Source: Alphaproteobacteria bacterium UBA3612 (GTDB lineage: Bacteria; Pseudomonadota; Alphaproteobacteria; Sphingomonadales; Sphingomonadaceae). Taken from it: a stretch of 64,000 nt of DNA. This document shows positions 26,650-34,526 of this stretch, one piece after another. The notes below the pieces were generated by a model, which was given only the letters and a program-made list of their open reading frames with translations, did not search any database and was not told the DNA's origin. Each line of letters opens with the position of its first letter. The first letter of the stretch is position 1. The stretch covers positions 186,001-250,000 of the forward strand of contig DFLT01000017.1 in NCBI GenBank assembly GCA_002375465.1, written 5' to 3'. The position numbers and the translations under genes were made by a program.

Positions 26650-27327
26650 CTAGATTCGCGCCAGCCAGATCGTGTGCTTCGCTCCCTTGCCGGAGGCGTG
26701 GGCATGTTCGGTGACGGTATCGACGGTAAATCCCGCCTTTTCCAGCCGCCGTCCAAAGGCCGGGTCGGCCTCTGCAGACCAGATCGCCACAACTCCCCCC
26801 GGTGCCAATGCGCGCTTCGTCACCGCCAGGCCACGCGCGCCGTAAAGGCCGGCATTGTCCACGCGGGTAAGGCCGGCAGGGCCATTATCCACGTCCAGCA
26901 GAATCGCATCATACGCCGCGCCGTCTTCGCGGATCAGTTCGCCGACATCCGCGGGAATGATCGTTACGCGCGGATCATCCAGCGTACCGGCATGAAGGTC
27001 TGCCATCGGGCCGCGGCCCCATGCGATCACCTCCGGCACCAGCTCGGACACGGTGACGCTGGCGCGGGGACCAAGGACTGCCAAAGCGGCGCGCAGCGTA
27101 AAGCCCATGCCAAGGCCACCGATAAGCACTCGTGCACGGGCAGGAGCGCCTCGCAGCCCAAGTGTCGCGAGCGCCTGTTCGGAGCCTGACCGGCGGCTGT
27201 TCATCAGCTCGTTCCAGCCTTCGCGCGGCAGGTTCAACATGATCGAAAATTCATCGCCGCGCCGGATCAGTCGCAGACGCCCGCCGCTCAGCAAGTCTGC
27301 CTCGTCGAGGATGATGCGTTCGAGCAT
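26650..27327 (-). CDS. Spermidine synthase-like methyltransferase-fold protein
   Basis: A 225-residue Rossmann-fold protein resembling spermidine synthase. The nucleotide-binding loop is LIGGLGMGFTLRAAL, and DAILLDVDNGPAGLT matches the catalytic-aspartate region of that fold. The N-terminal beta-domain of true spermidine synthases is reduced. Polyamine synthesis is not proven; many such short homologues have unknown substrates. The gene is convergent with egtD, seven bases apart. Confidence 0.8.
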   Translation of the reverse strand: MLERIILDEADLLSGGRLRLIRRGDEFSIMLNLPREGWNELMNSRRSGSEQALATLGLRGAPARARVLIGGLGMGFTLRAALAVLGPRASVTVSELVPEVIAWGRGPMADLHAGTLDDPRVTIIPADVGELIREDGAAYDAILLDVDNGPAGLTRVDNAGLYGARGLAVTKRALAPGGVVAIWSAEADPAFGRRLEKAGFTVDTVTEHAHASGKGAKHTIWLARI

Positions 27328-27380
27328 GGAGCGGTCGGACCAGGGGAAGCAGGGCCGCGCGAAGACGCAGCCGCGCAGTC

Positions 27381-27716
27381 CTAGCGGCGGCGCGCCTTGC
27401 GCTTGGCGTATTTCAGATCGCGCGCGGCCTTCCTGACGGATTCAGAGACCTTTACGCCCTCGGCTTCCTTGCGGATGCGTTCCGCCTCTTCTTCGGCGGC
27501 AATGCGCGCGGCCTCGGCCTCCGCCTCCAGGCGTTCCTTTTCCTCGGCGCGCTTGCGGCGTTCCTCAGCCTCCCGTTCCAGACGTGCGGCCTTTTTCGCC
27601 GCGAGTTCCTCTTCGGTCGGCTTGGGGCGCGCCTTCATCTTTGCGAGCGCGGCAAGTTTGGCTTCCTTTGCGGCGGCGGCGCGGTCGGCAAGATCGGGTT
27701 GTTTGAAGGCAGGCAT
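27381..27716 (-). CDS. DUF6481-type small charged protein
   Basis: A 111-residue protein that begins MPAFKQPDLADRAAAAKEAK and is then almost wholly Lys/Glu/Ala/Arg helix, a long predicted coiled coil ending in a basic KRKARRR tail. This matches a small family widespread in sphingomonads and of unknown function. The ATG at 27716 is chosen because it gives the conserved N-terminus; upstream in-frame sequence to 27827 is not conserved in character. Confidence 0.75.
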   Translation of the reverse strand: MPAFKQPDLADRAAAAKEAKLAALAKMKARPKPTEEELAAKKAARLEREAEERRKRAEEKERLEAEAEAARIAAEEEAERIRKEAEGVKVSESVRKAARDLKYAKRKARRR

Positions 27717-27883
27717 GATGGGCGCGGAGTTCCTTTGGTTCGGCGGGCGACATGACATAGGCACGCTTGCGGCCATCGGCAATGGACGCCTGCATGGAAC
27801 CAACTGCCCATTTTGACGCGTTGACACCCATGAACGGGCTGCGCCATGGAGCGCGGCGACATTTATTCCGAAGAGGGACGCAT

Positions 27884-28633
27884 ATGAAAATCCTGGTACC
27901 CGTAAAGCGGGTCATCGATTACAATGTGAAGCCGCGGGTGAAGGCCGACCAATCCGGCGTCGACCTGGCCAACGTCAAGATGAGCATGAATCCATTCGAC
28001 GAGATTGCCGTCGAGGAGGCCATCAGGCTGAAGGAAGCGGGCAAGGCCGACGAAATCGTCGTGGTATCCATTGGCGAGCAGAAAGCGCAGGAAACGCTGC
28101 GCACCGGCCTCGCCATGGGCGCCGATCGCGGCATATTGGTCGTTGCAGACGCAATGCCGGAGCCGCTGGCCGTCGCAAAGATCCTCGCGAAGGTGGTCGA
28201 GGAGGAAAGCCCCGATCTGGTGATTCTGGGCAAGCAGGCGATCGACGACGATTCCAACCAAGTCGGCCAGATGCTGGCGGCGCTGCTGGACTGGCCGCAG
28301 GGCACGTTCGCGTCGAAGGTGGAACCCGCCGACGGCAAGGTGAACGTGACGCGCGAAGTGGATGGCGGACTGGAGACGCTGTCCCTGTCTACCCCGGCGA
28401 TCATCACGACGGATCTTCGCCTGAACGAACCGCGCTATGCCTCCCTGCCCAATATCATGAAGGCAAAGAAGAAGCCGATCGACGAGAAGACGCCCGCCGA
28501 TTACGGCGTTGACACCGCCGCCCGGCTGGAGGTGCTGAAGGTCATCGAACCGCCGAAGCGCGAAGCCGGTGAAATCGTTCCCGACGTCGACACGCTTGTC
28601 GCCAAGATCAAGGAAAAGGGGTTCGCAGCATGA
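27884..28633 (+). CDS. etfB: Electron transfer flavoprotein subunit beta
   Basis: A 249-residue subunit of ETF, which carries electrons from acyl-CoA dehydrogenases to ETF-quinone oxidoreductase. It begins MKILVPVKRVIDYNVKPRVK and contains the adenine-nucleotide region NPFDEIAVEEAIRLKEAGKA and the signature VNVTREVDGGLETLSLSTPAIITTDL. The ATG at 27884 has AGAGGGA seven bases ahead. It overlaps etfA by four bases. Confidence 0.97.
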   Translation: MKILVPVKRVIDYNVKPRVKADQSGVDLANVKMSMNPFDEIAVEEAIRLKEAGKADEIVVVSIGEQKAQETLRTGLAMGADRGILVVADAMPEPLAVAKILAKVVEEESPDLVILGKQAIDDDSNQVGQMLAALLDWPQGTFASKVEPADGKVNVTREVDGGLETLSLSTPAIITTDLRLNEPRYASLPNIMKAKKKPIDEKTPADYGVDTAARLEVLKVIEPPKREAGEIVPDVDTLVAKIKEKGFAA

Positions 28634-29562
28634 GCACGCTGATTCTCGCAGACCACGACAATAAGGAGCTGGCGCCCGCCACGCTCGTCGCCGTAACCGC
28701 CGCCGCGAAGCTGGGCGGGGACGTCCATGTTCTCGTCGCCGGAGAAGGATCGCAGGCCGTCGCGGATGCCGCAGCGAAAATCGCAGGCGTCGCGAAGGTG
28801 CTGCACGCCGACGACGCCGCCTATGGCCACGCGCTGGCGGAAAATCTCGCACCGCTGGTCGAGGGGCTGATGGGCGATTATGATTATCTGCTCGCTCCTG
28901 CGACTTCGACCGGGAAGAACGTCCTGCCGCGCGTCGCCGCAAAGATGGACACGCAGATGATTTCCGAAATCGTCGCGATCAACGATGACGGATCCTTTGA
29001 CCGGCCCACCTATGCCGGCAATGCGATTTCCACGGTGAAATCCTCGGACGCGAAGAAGGTGATCACCGTCCGCGGTACCGCCTTCGACAAGGCGGACGCA
29101 GAGGGTGGATCCGCCAGCGTCGAGGCCGTTTCCGGGGCGGGCGATTCGGGCAAGTCCAGCTTCGTTTCTGCCGAAATCGCGGAAAGCGAGCGCCCCGAAC
29201 TTACCTCTGCCGGTATCGTCGTCTCTGGCGGCCGCGCCCTGCAGTCGGGTGAGAATTTCGAGAAGATCATAGAGCCGCTGGCCGACAAGCTGGGTGCCGC
29301 CGTGGGCGCATCCCGCGCGGCCGTCGATGCGGGTTACGTCCCCAACGACTATCAGGTGGGTCAGACCGGCAAGATCGTCGCACCCGAACTCTATATCGCC
29401 ATCGGCATTTCCGGCGCGATCCAGCACCTTGCCGGCATGAAGGATTCAAAGACCATCATCGCCATCAACAAGGACGAGGATGCCCCGATCTTCAGCGTCG
29501 CCGATTATGGCCTCGTCGCTGACCTGTACAAAGCGGTCCCGGAATTAACGGAGAAGCTGTAG
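28630..29562 (+). CDS. etfA: Electron transfer flavoprotein subunit alpha
   Basis: The 310-residue FAD-binding partner of EtfB. The C-terminal FAD domain is evident: ASRAAVDAGYVPNDYQVGQTGK, LYIAIGISGAIQHLAGMKDS and AINKDEDAPIFSVADYGLV. In related genomes a 3-hydroxyacyl-CoA dehydrogenase gene commonly follows directly. Here it is displaced by 2.3 kb of oppositely oriented sequence. A long hairpin lies just after the stop. Confidence 0.97.
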   Translation: MSTLILADHDNKELAPATLVAVTAAAKLGGDVHVLVAGEGSQAVADAAAKIAGVAKVLHADDAAYGHALAENLAPLVEGLMGDYDYLLAPATSTGKNVLPRVAAKMDTQMISEIVAINDDGSFDRPTYAGNAISTVKSSDAKKVITVRGTAFDKADAEGGSASVEAVSGAGDSGKSSFVSAEIAESERPELTSAGIVVSGGRALQSGENFEKIIEPLADKLGAAVGASRAAVDAGYVPNDYQVGQTGKIVAPELYIAIGISGAIQHLAGMKDSKTIIAINKDEDAPIFSVADYGLVADLYKAVPELTEKL

Positions 29563-29590
29563 CGCGCAGGTCCAAACGCCGGATTTACGA

Positions 29591-29641
29591 AACGGTCTCG
29601 AACCAAATTGCTGCCTATGGGAGCAAATGGTCGAGACCGTT
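29591..29641. terminator. Long inverted repeat between etfA and the ATP-grasp gene
   Basis: AACGGTCTCGA (29591-29601) is perfectly complementary to TCGAGACCGTT (29631-29641). Further pairing follows: CCA (29603-29605) with TGG (29628-29630), and TTGCT (29608-29612) with AGCAA (29622-29626), so most of the 51 bases fold. The right arm encodes the last residues of the ATP-grasp protein. TTGCTTTT follows on the plus side. It probably acts as a two-way terminator between convergent genes. Confidence 0.55.
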
Positions 29642-30655
29642 GCTTTTCAAATAAGCGATCATGGGCACCCCACACCGGGCGGCGCCCATCCGATCGGGCA
29701 TGGGATTTATCTCGATCAATGTCGGCCCCTCGGCAGTCACGGCGACGTCAAGGCCTGCAAACGCCAGGCCCGGAAAAGCCGCCAGTGCCTTTTTAGCGAA
29801 GGTAATGACATCAGCGATCATCGGAGGTGAATTTCCTTCAATTGCCATATGAGTGTCGGGATGGCTTGTGAAAATGCGCCTTTCGGGTCCTCCGTCGGTA
29901 ATTTTTCCCAGCTTAAGGTCGGCGTCGAGAATGCTGACCAGCCCTCCAGCCGACTGATTGTCGATCGCTTTACGTCCGCGACCCATTCTCAAATACCCCA
30001 AAACATATTTTTCTTGCCGCTGATCAGAAATGATCCAAATTCGAAAAGTGTTTACGCTGTGGGGATGAAGACTCTTGTACCACTCATGCTGTTGAACAAC
30101 CTCTTCGACTAAAAATGCGTTCTTATATAATTTGGAAATATCGCTGTAAGAATAGGCGGTTTGTTCATCCCTTTGTAGATGTATGTGGCCGCTCCTTTTG
30201 GTCACTTTCAGTATTTGGACACCTCGTCCCCTACCCGAGTCCACATCAGGCTTAACAACTACTCTTTGTCCGACAATTTCTTCAAGGGACTGATCAAATT
30301 TGCGTTGATCAGGATCGGTTGCCTTTCCTTGAGCGAGCAATACCTTAGGGGTTGTTACGCCCCCCCGACGCATCGCCTCTTTCTGAAATATCTTGGAATG
30401 ATATTTACTGTTCTTGGAGAGAGCATTAGCTTTCTCTATAAATTCGCTATACTCAGCATGTGTGAAATGATTTCTAGCCAGGCTTACGTCACGGCCTAGG
30501 ACATTGAATCCTCCACATAAATAATACCCCGGACCATTCCTTTTAAGAAGAAGCAAATAGATCATTTCCGATAATTGCATTAGTTTTGGTTTAACGATTT
30601 CGTGACCGTTTGATCGCATCGAACGCCAGATTTGTACGGTATTGCTAGGCGACAT
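29615..30655 (-). CDS. ATP-grasp protein, sugar-transfer-associated type
   Basis: A 346-residue protein with an ATP-grasp ligase fold. The ATP-binding half has QRVVVKPDVDSGRGRGVQIL, and the C-terminal metal site is GPTLIEINPMPDRMG (E-I-N). NTFRIWI and GLAFAGLDVAV fit the ATPgrasp_ST family, whose members are often found near glycan genes; their reactions are mostly unknown. The 5' two-thirds are clearly lower in G+C than the flanks (21 and 22 of 60 in two sampled lines, 30001-30060 and 30421-30480), while the 3' end is near normal, indicating transfer. It lies antisense between etfA and the dehydrogenase gene. An amide- or ester-forming ligase is the most likely activity. Confidence 0.78.
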   Translation of the reverse strand: MSPSNTVQIWRSMRSNGHEIVKPKLMQLSEMIYLLLLKRNGPGYYLCGGFNVLGRDVSLARNHFTHAEYSEFIEKANALSKNSKYHSKIFQKEAMRRGGVTTPKVLLAQGKATDPDQRKFDQSLEEIVGQRVVVKPDVDSGRGRGVQILKVTKRSGHIHLQRDEQTAYSYSDISKLYKNAFLVEEVVQQHEWYKSLHPHSVNTFRIWIISDQRQEKYVLGYLRMGRGRKAIDNQSAGGLVSILDADLKLGKITDGGPERRIFTSHPDTHMAIEGNSPPMIADVITFAKKALAAFPGLAFAGLDVAVTAEGPTLIEINPMPDRMGAARCGVPMIAYLKSNGLDHLLP

Positions 30656-30701
30656 TGTTGTTCTTTCTAAAGAATATGGCGTTTATTCGAAATATCGGGA
30701 A

Positions 30702-31622
30702 TTATATAAAATTCGTCCTCCCAACGCCGCCCGCCTGTTTCTGCGCCCACTCGATGAGGGGGGTGCGCTCCCACACCCACATGTGCAGTTCGGGATCATA
30801 TTGCCCTTCAGAGTGCAGGCGGCGGCGCGTGGCAGACTTTGAAAATGCGTAACTATTCTCGCCATCCTTCGCGTAGAAGAATGTCATGGCGCCATTGGGA
30901 ATGGTCAGGGTGCGATGATAGGCAAGCCGGGGACTGACCGTCGGCAATTGCGGATCGTACAGCCAGCCGCCACCAAAGACGCCCTTCAGATCGGGGCGTA
31001 ATGCGAGAACATCGGCGATCAGCAGCATCAGGTCGTACCAGCCCTGCTCGCTGAATTTCTCGATTTCGGGATCATGCACGTGCATGGTCAAATAGGGGCC
31101 GGTTCCGGAACGGATAAGCAGGCGCGCAGCCCTCCCTGTCTGCAGAGGTCCGCCACGAAACAGGATCGATCTGGGAAGGAATGCGCGCGGCTCCAAAACG
31201 CGGGCGCCACCCGGCATCAACCGCTGTGTCGCGAGGGCCATCTCTTTCCACAGGAGATCGGAAGGCTTGCCATAAGGGCCGATATCCCGCGCCGCGATCG
31301 CGGACAGGATGCGCGTATAACTGAGACGAAAATTTTCCCGGACAGAGGCGGGATAATGCTGACCGATGGCCCGTTCTTCAAAACGGTCAATAGCAGCTAC
31401 CATGATCTTCGCATGAATGCGGGCAAATTCCTGCTCTCCCGCCGTAGACAGGGCAGGCCATGCCGAACTGATCGTATCCGGGAATGAGTTATAGTGAGAG
31501 CCGATGTCGAGCTTCGCCCACGCCTCGGTATAGGCTCCGGTGACGTCGGAGCGGAGTGGCTCGTTTCGCGCCTGCAGAGCCGCACGCGCCGATTGCAGCA
31601 GGTCGGCGGACACCAGCCTCAT
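30702..31622 (-). CDS. Protein of unknown function next to ATP-grasp gene
   Basis: A 306-residue protein that I cannot place in a family. It has no signal peptide and no membrane segment; it looks soluble. Features are an N-terminal helical region, RSILFRGGPLQTGRAARLLIRSG, then TGPYLTMHVHDPEI, a GWYDLMLLIADVLALRPDL helix and VFGGGWLYDPQLP. The C-terminal WVWERTPLIEWAQKQAGG is tryptophan-rich. It is 46 bases upstream of the ATP-grasp gene on the same strand, so the two probably form one transcript. I use the ATG at 31622; a TTG at 31724 would extend it. G+C is near that of the chromosome, unlike its neighbour. Confidence 0.65.
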   Translation of the reverse strand: MRLVSADLLQSARAALQARNEPLRSDVTGAYTEAWAKLDIGSHYNSFPDTISSAWPALSTAGEQEFARIHAKIMVAAIDRFEERAIGQHYPASVRENFRLSYTRILSAIAARDIGPYGKPSDLLWKEMALATQRLMPGGARVLEPRAFLPRSILFRGGPLQTGRAARLLIRSGTGPYLTMHVHDPEIEKFSEQGWYDLMLLIADVLALRPDLKGVFGGGWLYDPQLPTVSPRLAYHRTLTIPNGAMTFFYAKDGENSYAFSKSATRRRLHSEGQYDPELHMWVWERTPLIEWAQKQAGGVGRTNFI

Positions 31623-31623
31623 C

Positions 31624-31710
31624 CTATTGCTGCCGGCTGCAGAACAGGCGCCCGCCAGCGATCGGGAAATATGGCCCGGAACGCCGGGTGGTGGCACCTG
31701 CGACTTCCAT
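31624..31710 (-). CDS. Possible 28-residue leader peptide
   Basis: An ATG at 31710 follows GGAGGT (31719-31714) by three bases and opens a 28-codon frame ending in TAG one base before the ATG of the next gene (TAG-G-ATG). The frame differs from that of the downstream protein. It could be a coupled leader, or it may mark the true N-terminus if a frameshift exists nearby. The peptide has no recognisable motif. Confidence 0.3.
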   Translation of the reverse strand: MEVAGATTRRSGPYFPIAGGRLFCSRQQ

Positions 31711-31880
31711 ATGACCTCCGTCAATCCGCCTTAGCGCCTCTGACTAGCAGCGGCGCTGAAAACATGCGCTTACAAGTGCTTCGATATTGCAGGGAATCCG
31801 CAGACCCGCCGACGGGGTTGAGACTTACCTGCTGCCGCCCTAATGCCTGTGCCAAACCTCTTATTTCACTGGAATCTGGC

Positions 31881-32744
31881 ATGAATAAAATCGGTGTGAT
31901 CGGCAGCGGGCAGATGGGACGCGGTATCGCGCAGGTTGCGGCGCAGGCGGGATATCAGACGATTATGTCCGATCTGGACCAGGCTTTGGCCGAAAAGGGC
32001 AAATCCGGGATCGAAAAGGGTCTGATGAAACTGGTCGAGCGCGGCAAGCTGGACGAGGCCGATGCCAATGCCGCACTCGATCGCATCGAACCGACGGCGG
32101 ACATGGGCGCATTTTCAGATTGCGACCTGATCATCGAGGCGGCGACGGAAGCCGAGGCGGTCAAGCGCAAGATCTTTTCCACGCTTCAGCCGAAAGACGG
32201 CGCCATTCTGGCGACCAATACCTCCTCTATCTCCATCACCGGCCTCGCTACACATACGGACCGGCCGGAGCGCTTTTTGGGCCTGCATTTCTTCAACCCC
32301 GTGCCGGTCATGAAGCTGATCGAGGTTATTCCCGGGCTGGCAACCAGCGACGAAACCGTCGAAGCGGTTCGCACCTTTTGCGAGAAGATCGGCAAGCAGC
32401 CCATCAAGGCCGGGGACAGCCCCGCCTTCATCGTCAACCGCGTCCTGTGCCCGATGATCAATGAAGCGATCTTCGCCCTGGGAGAGGGTGTGGGAAGCGT
32501 CGAAGATATCGACCGCGGCCTGATGCTGGGCGCGAACCATCCCATGGGGCCGCTAACCCTGGCCGACTTCGTCGGGCTCGATACCCTGCACGCCGTCATG
32601 GAGGTATTGCAGCGTCAGACGGGCGACCCGAAATATCGTCCCGCACCGCTGCTGACGAAATATATGGAGGCTGGCTGGAACGGACGCAAAGCCGGTCGCG
32701 GCTTTTACGACTATTCCGGGGACCAACCCGTCCCAACCCGGTGA
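31881..32744 (+). CDS. 3-hydroxybutyryl/3-hydroxyacyl-CoA dehydrogenase
   Basis: A 287-residue NAD-dependent dehydrogenase of short-chain hydroxyacyl-CoA, acting in fatty-acid oxidation or butanoate metabolism. The Rossmann loop is IGVIGSGQMGRGIAQVAAQAG; LIIEAATEAEAVK, ATNTSSISIT and the catalytic-histidine region LGLHFFNPVPVMKLIEVI follow. GNHPMGPL-like ANHPMGPLTLADFVGLD is also present. It normally sits beside etfBA in sphingomonads, to which it would donate the pathway context; the island 29563-31880 separates them here. Confidence 0.95.
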   Translation: MNKIGVIGSGQMGRGIAQVAAQAGYQTIMSDLDQALAEKGKSGIEKGLMKLVERGKLDEADANAALDRIEPTADMGAFSDCDLIIEAATEAEAVKRKIFSTLQPKDGAILATNTSSISITGLATHTDRPERFLGLHFFNPVPVMKLIEVIPGLATSDETVEAVRTFCEKIGKQPIKAGDSPAFIVNRVLCPMINEAIFALGEGVGSVEDIDRGLMLGANHPMGPLTLADFVGLDTLHAVMEVLQRQTGDPKYRPAPLLTKYMEAGWNGRKAGRGFYDYSGDQPVPTR

Positions 32745-32811
32745 AGCTGTAAAGATATAGCTTTTCTGGTGGGTTAGGCCTACGCGAGTCATCGACAAGG
32801 GGAAATTGGCG

Positions 32812-33447
32812 ATGGACCGGCAACAGCATCCACTCGAGAGTCTGCTGGACGAGGCGATCAAGTGCGCCAAGGACGGCAAATTGTCGGTCGGCGACCTGCT
32901 GAGCGCCTATGGCACGCGCGGCTTCGGTCCGGTCATCGCCACATTGGCACTGATTACGATCCTGATCGGCGCGATTCCGTTTCTGCCCATGGTGATCGCG
33001 GCGGTCATTCTGCTGATGTCGGTGCAATTGCTGTTCGGAAAGAAGCAGCCATGGGTCCCCGGCGCCATCGCCCAGCGTAGCATTGATGTCGATCACGCGA
33101 AGAACGTGCGCGACAAGAGCGCCAAATGGTTGAGACGTGTCGACAGGCTGGTAAAGCCAAGACTGGAATGGGCGGCAGGCGGCGTGGCACAATGGTTTGC
33201 CGCCTTCTGCGTTTCCGCACTGGCGCTGGTGATGGGCGCGCCGCCGCTGGAGGCGATTCCCTTTGCCGTCGACGTGCCGGCCTTGCCCATCCTGATCTTC
33301 GGCATCGGCCTGACGGCACGGGACGGTCTGTTCATGCTGGTCGGTTTCGCCTTTTCGGCGATCGCAGCCTATCTGTGCTGGCTGTGGCTGTCACAGCCGG
33401 AGGGTGGCAGCGAATCAGCCTCGCTCGTGATTTCTATGGTGGCGTGA
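32812..33447 (+). CDS. ExoD family membrane protein
   Basis: A 211-residue inner-membrane protein with about four hydrophobic segments. The ExoD signatures are LLSAYGTRGFGPVIATLALI and AIPFLPMV, then PWVPGAIAQRSI. ExoD was named for effects on exopolysaccharide in rhizobia; its molecular role is not clear. The ATG at 32812 follows AAGGGGA well, so a TTG six bases upstream is not used. The last 79 bases overlap the 3' end of a convergent cation transporter gene, an unusually long tail-to-tail overlap. Confidence 0.88.
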   Translation: MDRQQHPLESLLDEAIKCAKDGKLSVGDLLSAYGTRGFGPVIATLALITILIGAIPFLPMVIAAVILLMSVQLLFGKKQPWVPGAIAQRSIDVDHAKNVRDKSAKWLRRVDRLVKPRLEWAAGGVAQWFAAFCVSALALVMGAPPLEAIPFAVDVPALPILIFGIGLTARDGLFMLVGFAFSAIAAYLCWLWLSQPEGGSESASLVISMVA

Positions 33448-34334
33448 TCAACGTGGAAATGGCCCGCCAGTCGCTGCCGGATGGCGATACAGACGGGATC
33501 GGCGGACGTTTCCGGGGCGACCGTACCATGCAGCGTCACCATGGGCCGGTCCTGCGTAATGGACCAGGCATGGACATGGTCCACCGCCAATAGCCCGGGG
33601 ACATGATCCACCAGGTCGGCGGCGATCCTGCCGCTTTCCAACCCCTCCGGCGCGCCCTCCAGCAGGATGTGACCGCTGTCGCGCACCACGCTCCAGGCGC
33701 TTCTGAGAATGATCAGCGCCACCAAGACCGACAGAATGGGATCCGCCAAGGTCCAGCCCGTCGTCAGGATGATGCCCGCCGCCGCAATCGCGCCGATCGA
33801 ACCCAGCAAATCGCCCATCACATGCAGGCTGGCCGCGCGTATGTTCAGATTGTCGCGCTCGCCCCGCGAGAGCATCCACAGCACGAACAGGTTCACCAGC
33901 AGGCCAAGCACCGCGACCAGCAACATGGTCCGTCCCATGACCGGCGCCGGCGCGGCCAGCCGTTCCGCCGCCTCCCACATGATCCAGCCTGCAATCACGA
34001 ACAGGGTCATGCCGTTGACGAAGGCGACCAGTACCGAAACCCGGTCAAAACCGTAGGTCCGCTTCCAGTCGGCGGGCCGCCGCGCAAGGCGAAATGCCAT
34101 CCATGCCAGCGCCAGCGCGGCAAAATCCGTCAGCATGTGCCCGGCATCGGCCAGGAGAGCCAAGGAGCCAGAGACGAGCCCGCCCGCAACCTCCACCAGC
34201 ATGAAACCGCCGGTCAGAAGCGCGGCAAAGCCGACCGCGCGGGCATTGCGCGACGTCACCTCCGGCACATGCGCGTGTCCGCCATCATGGTCGTGACCAT
34301 GACCCTGATGATCGTGATGATGTCCGCTGCCCAT
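33369..34334 (-). CDS. Cation diffusion facilitator (CzcD/DmeF type)
   Basis: A 321-residue six-helix metal exporter for divalent cations such as zinc, cobalt or cadmium. The metal-site motifs are ALLADAGHMLTDFAAL (HxxxD) and RAASLHVMGDLLGSIG (HxxxD). The N-terminus is histidine-rich (HHHDHQGHGHDHDGGHAH), as in DmeF/CzcD. I choose the ATG at 34334; an in-frame TTG at 34373 lies within an AT-rich promoter-like stretch. It overlaps exoD by 79 bases on the other strand. A dyad about 50 bases upstream is a candidate operator. Confidence 0.9.
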   Translation of the reverse strand: MGSGHHHDHQGHGHDHDGGHAHVPEVTSRNARAVGFAALLTGGFMLVEVAGGLVSGSLALLADAGHMLTDFAALALAWMAFRLARRPADWKRTYGFDRVSVLVAFVNGMTLFVIAGWIMWEAAERLAAPAPVMGRTMLLVAVLGLLVNLFVLWMLSRGERDNLNIRAASLHVMGDLLGSIGAIAAAGIILTTGWTLADPILSVLVALIILRSAWSVVRDSGHILLEGAPEGLESGRIAADLVDHVPGLLAVDHVHAWSITQDRPMVTLHGTVAPETSADPVCIAIRQRLAGHFHVDHATIEITSEADSLPPSGCDSHSQHR

Positions 34335-34381
34335 CGGTCCCGCCTGCCCGCTGTAGAATAAATTGTCAATCAAATCAAGAT

Positions 34382-34412
34382 GTTATGATATTACATCGAC
34401 TGACGTCATAAC
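34382..34412. promoter_or_regulatory. Dyad upstream of the cation exporter
   Basis: GTTATGA (34382-34388) and TCATAAC (34406-34412) form an inverted repeat with a 17-base spacer that contains part of the palindrome TGACGTCA (34401-34408). It lies in an AT-rich stretch about 50 bases ahead of the exporter start codon, a good place for a metal-responsive repressor or MerR-type activator. No regulator gene is adjacent. Confidence 0.4.
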
Positions 34413-34526
34413 GTCGCCTTGGTATCGCAGCGGCGGCGGATACCGCTTCCTGCGCCCGCGCCGTACCGCACCCAGGCCGGTCATAGGCACTTTCTCCCCC
34501 CCGCCCGAGCGCCTATAGCGCCGTTC

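Noticed and set aside
27804..27826. GGAAC ... CGTT upstream of etfB
   Set aside because: The spacing is 18 bases rather than 16-17, and etfB is a housekeeping gene, so I do not call an EcfG promoter.
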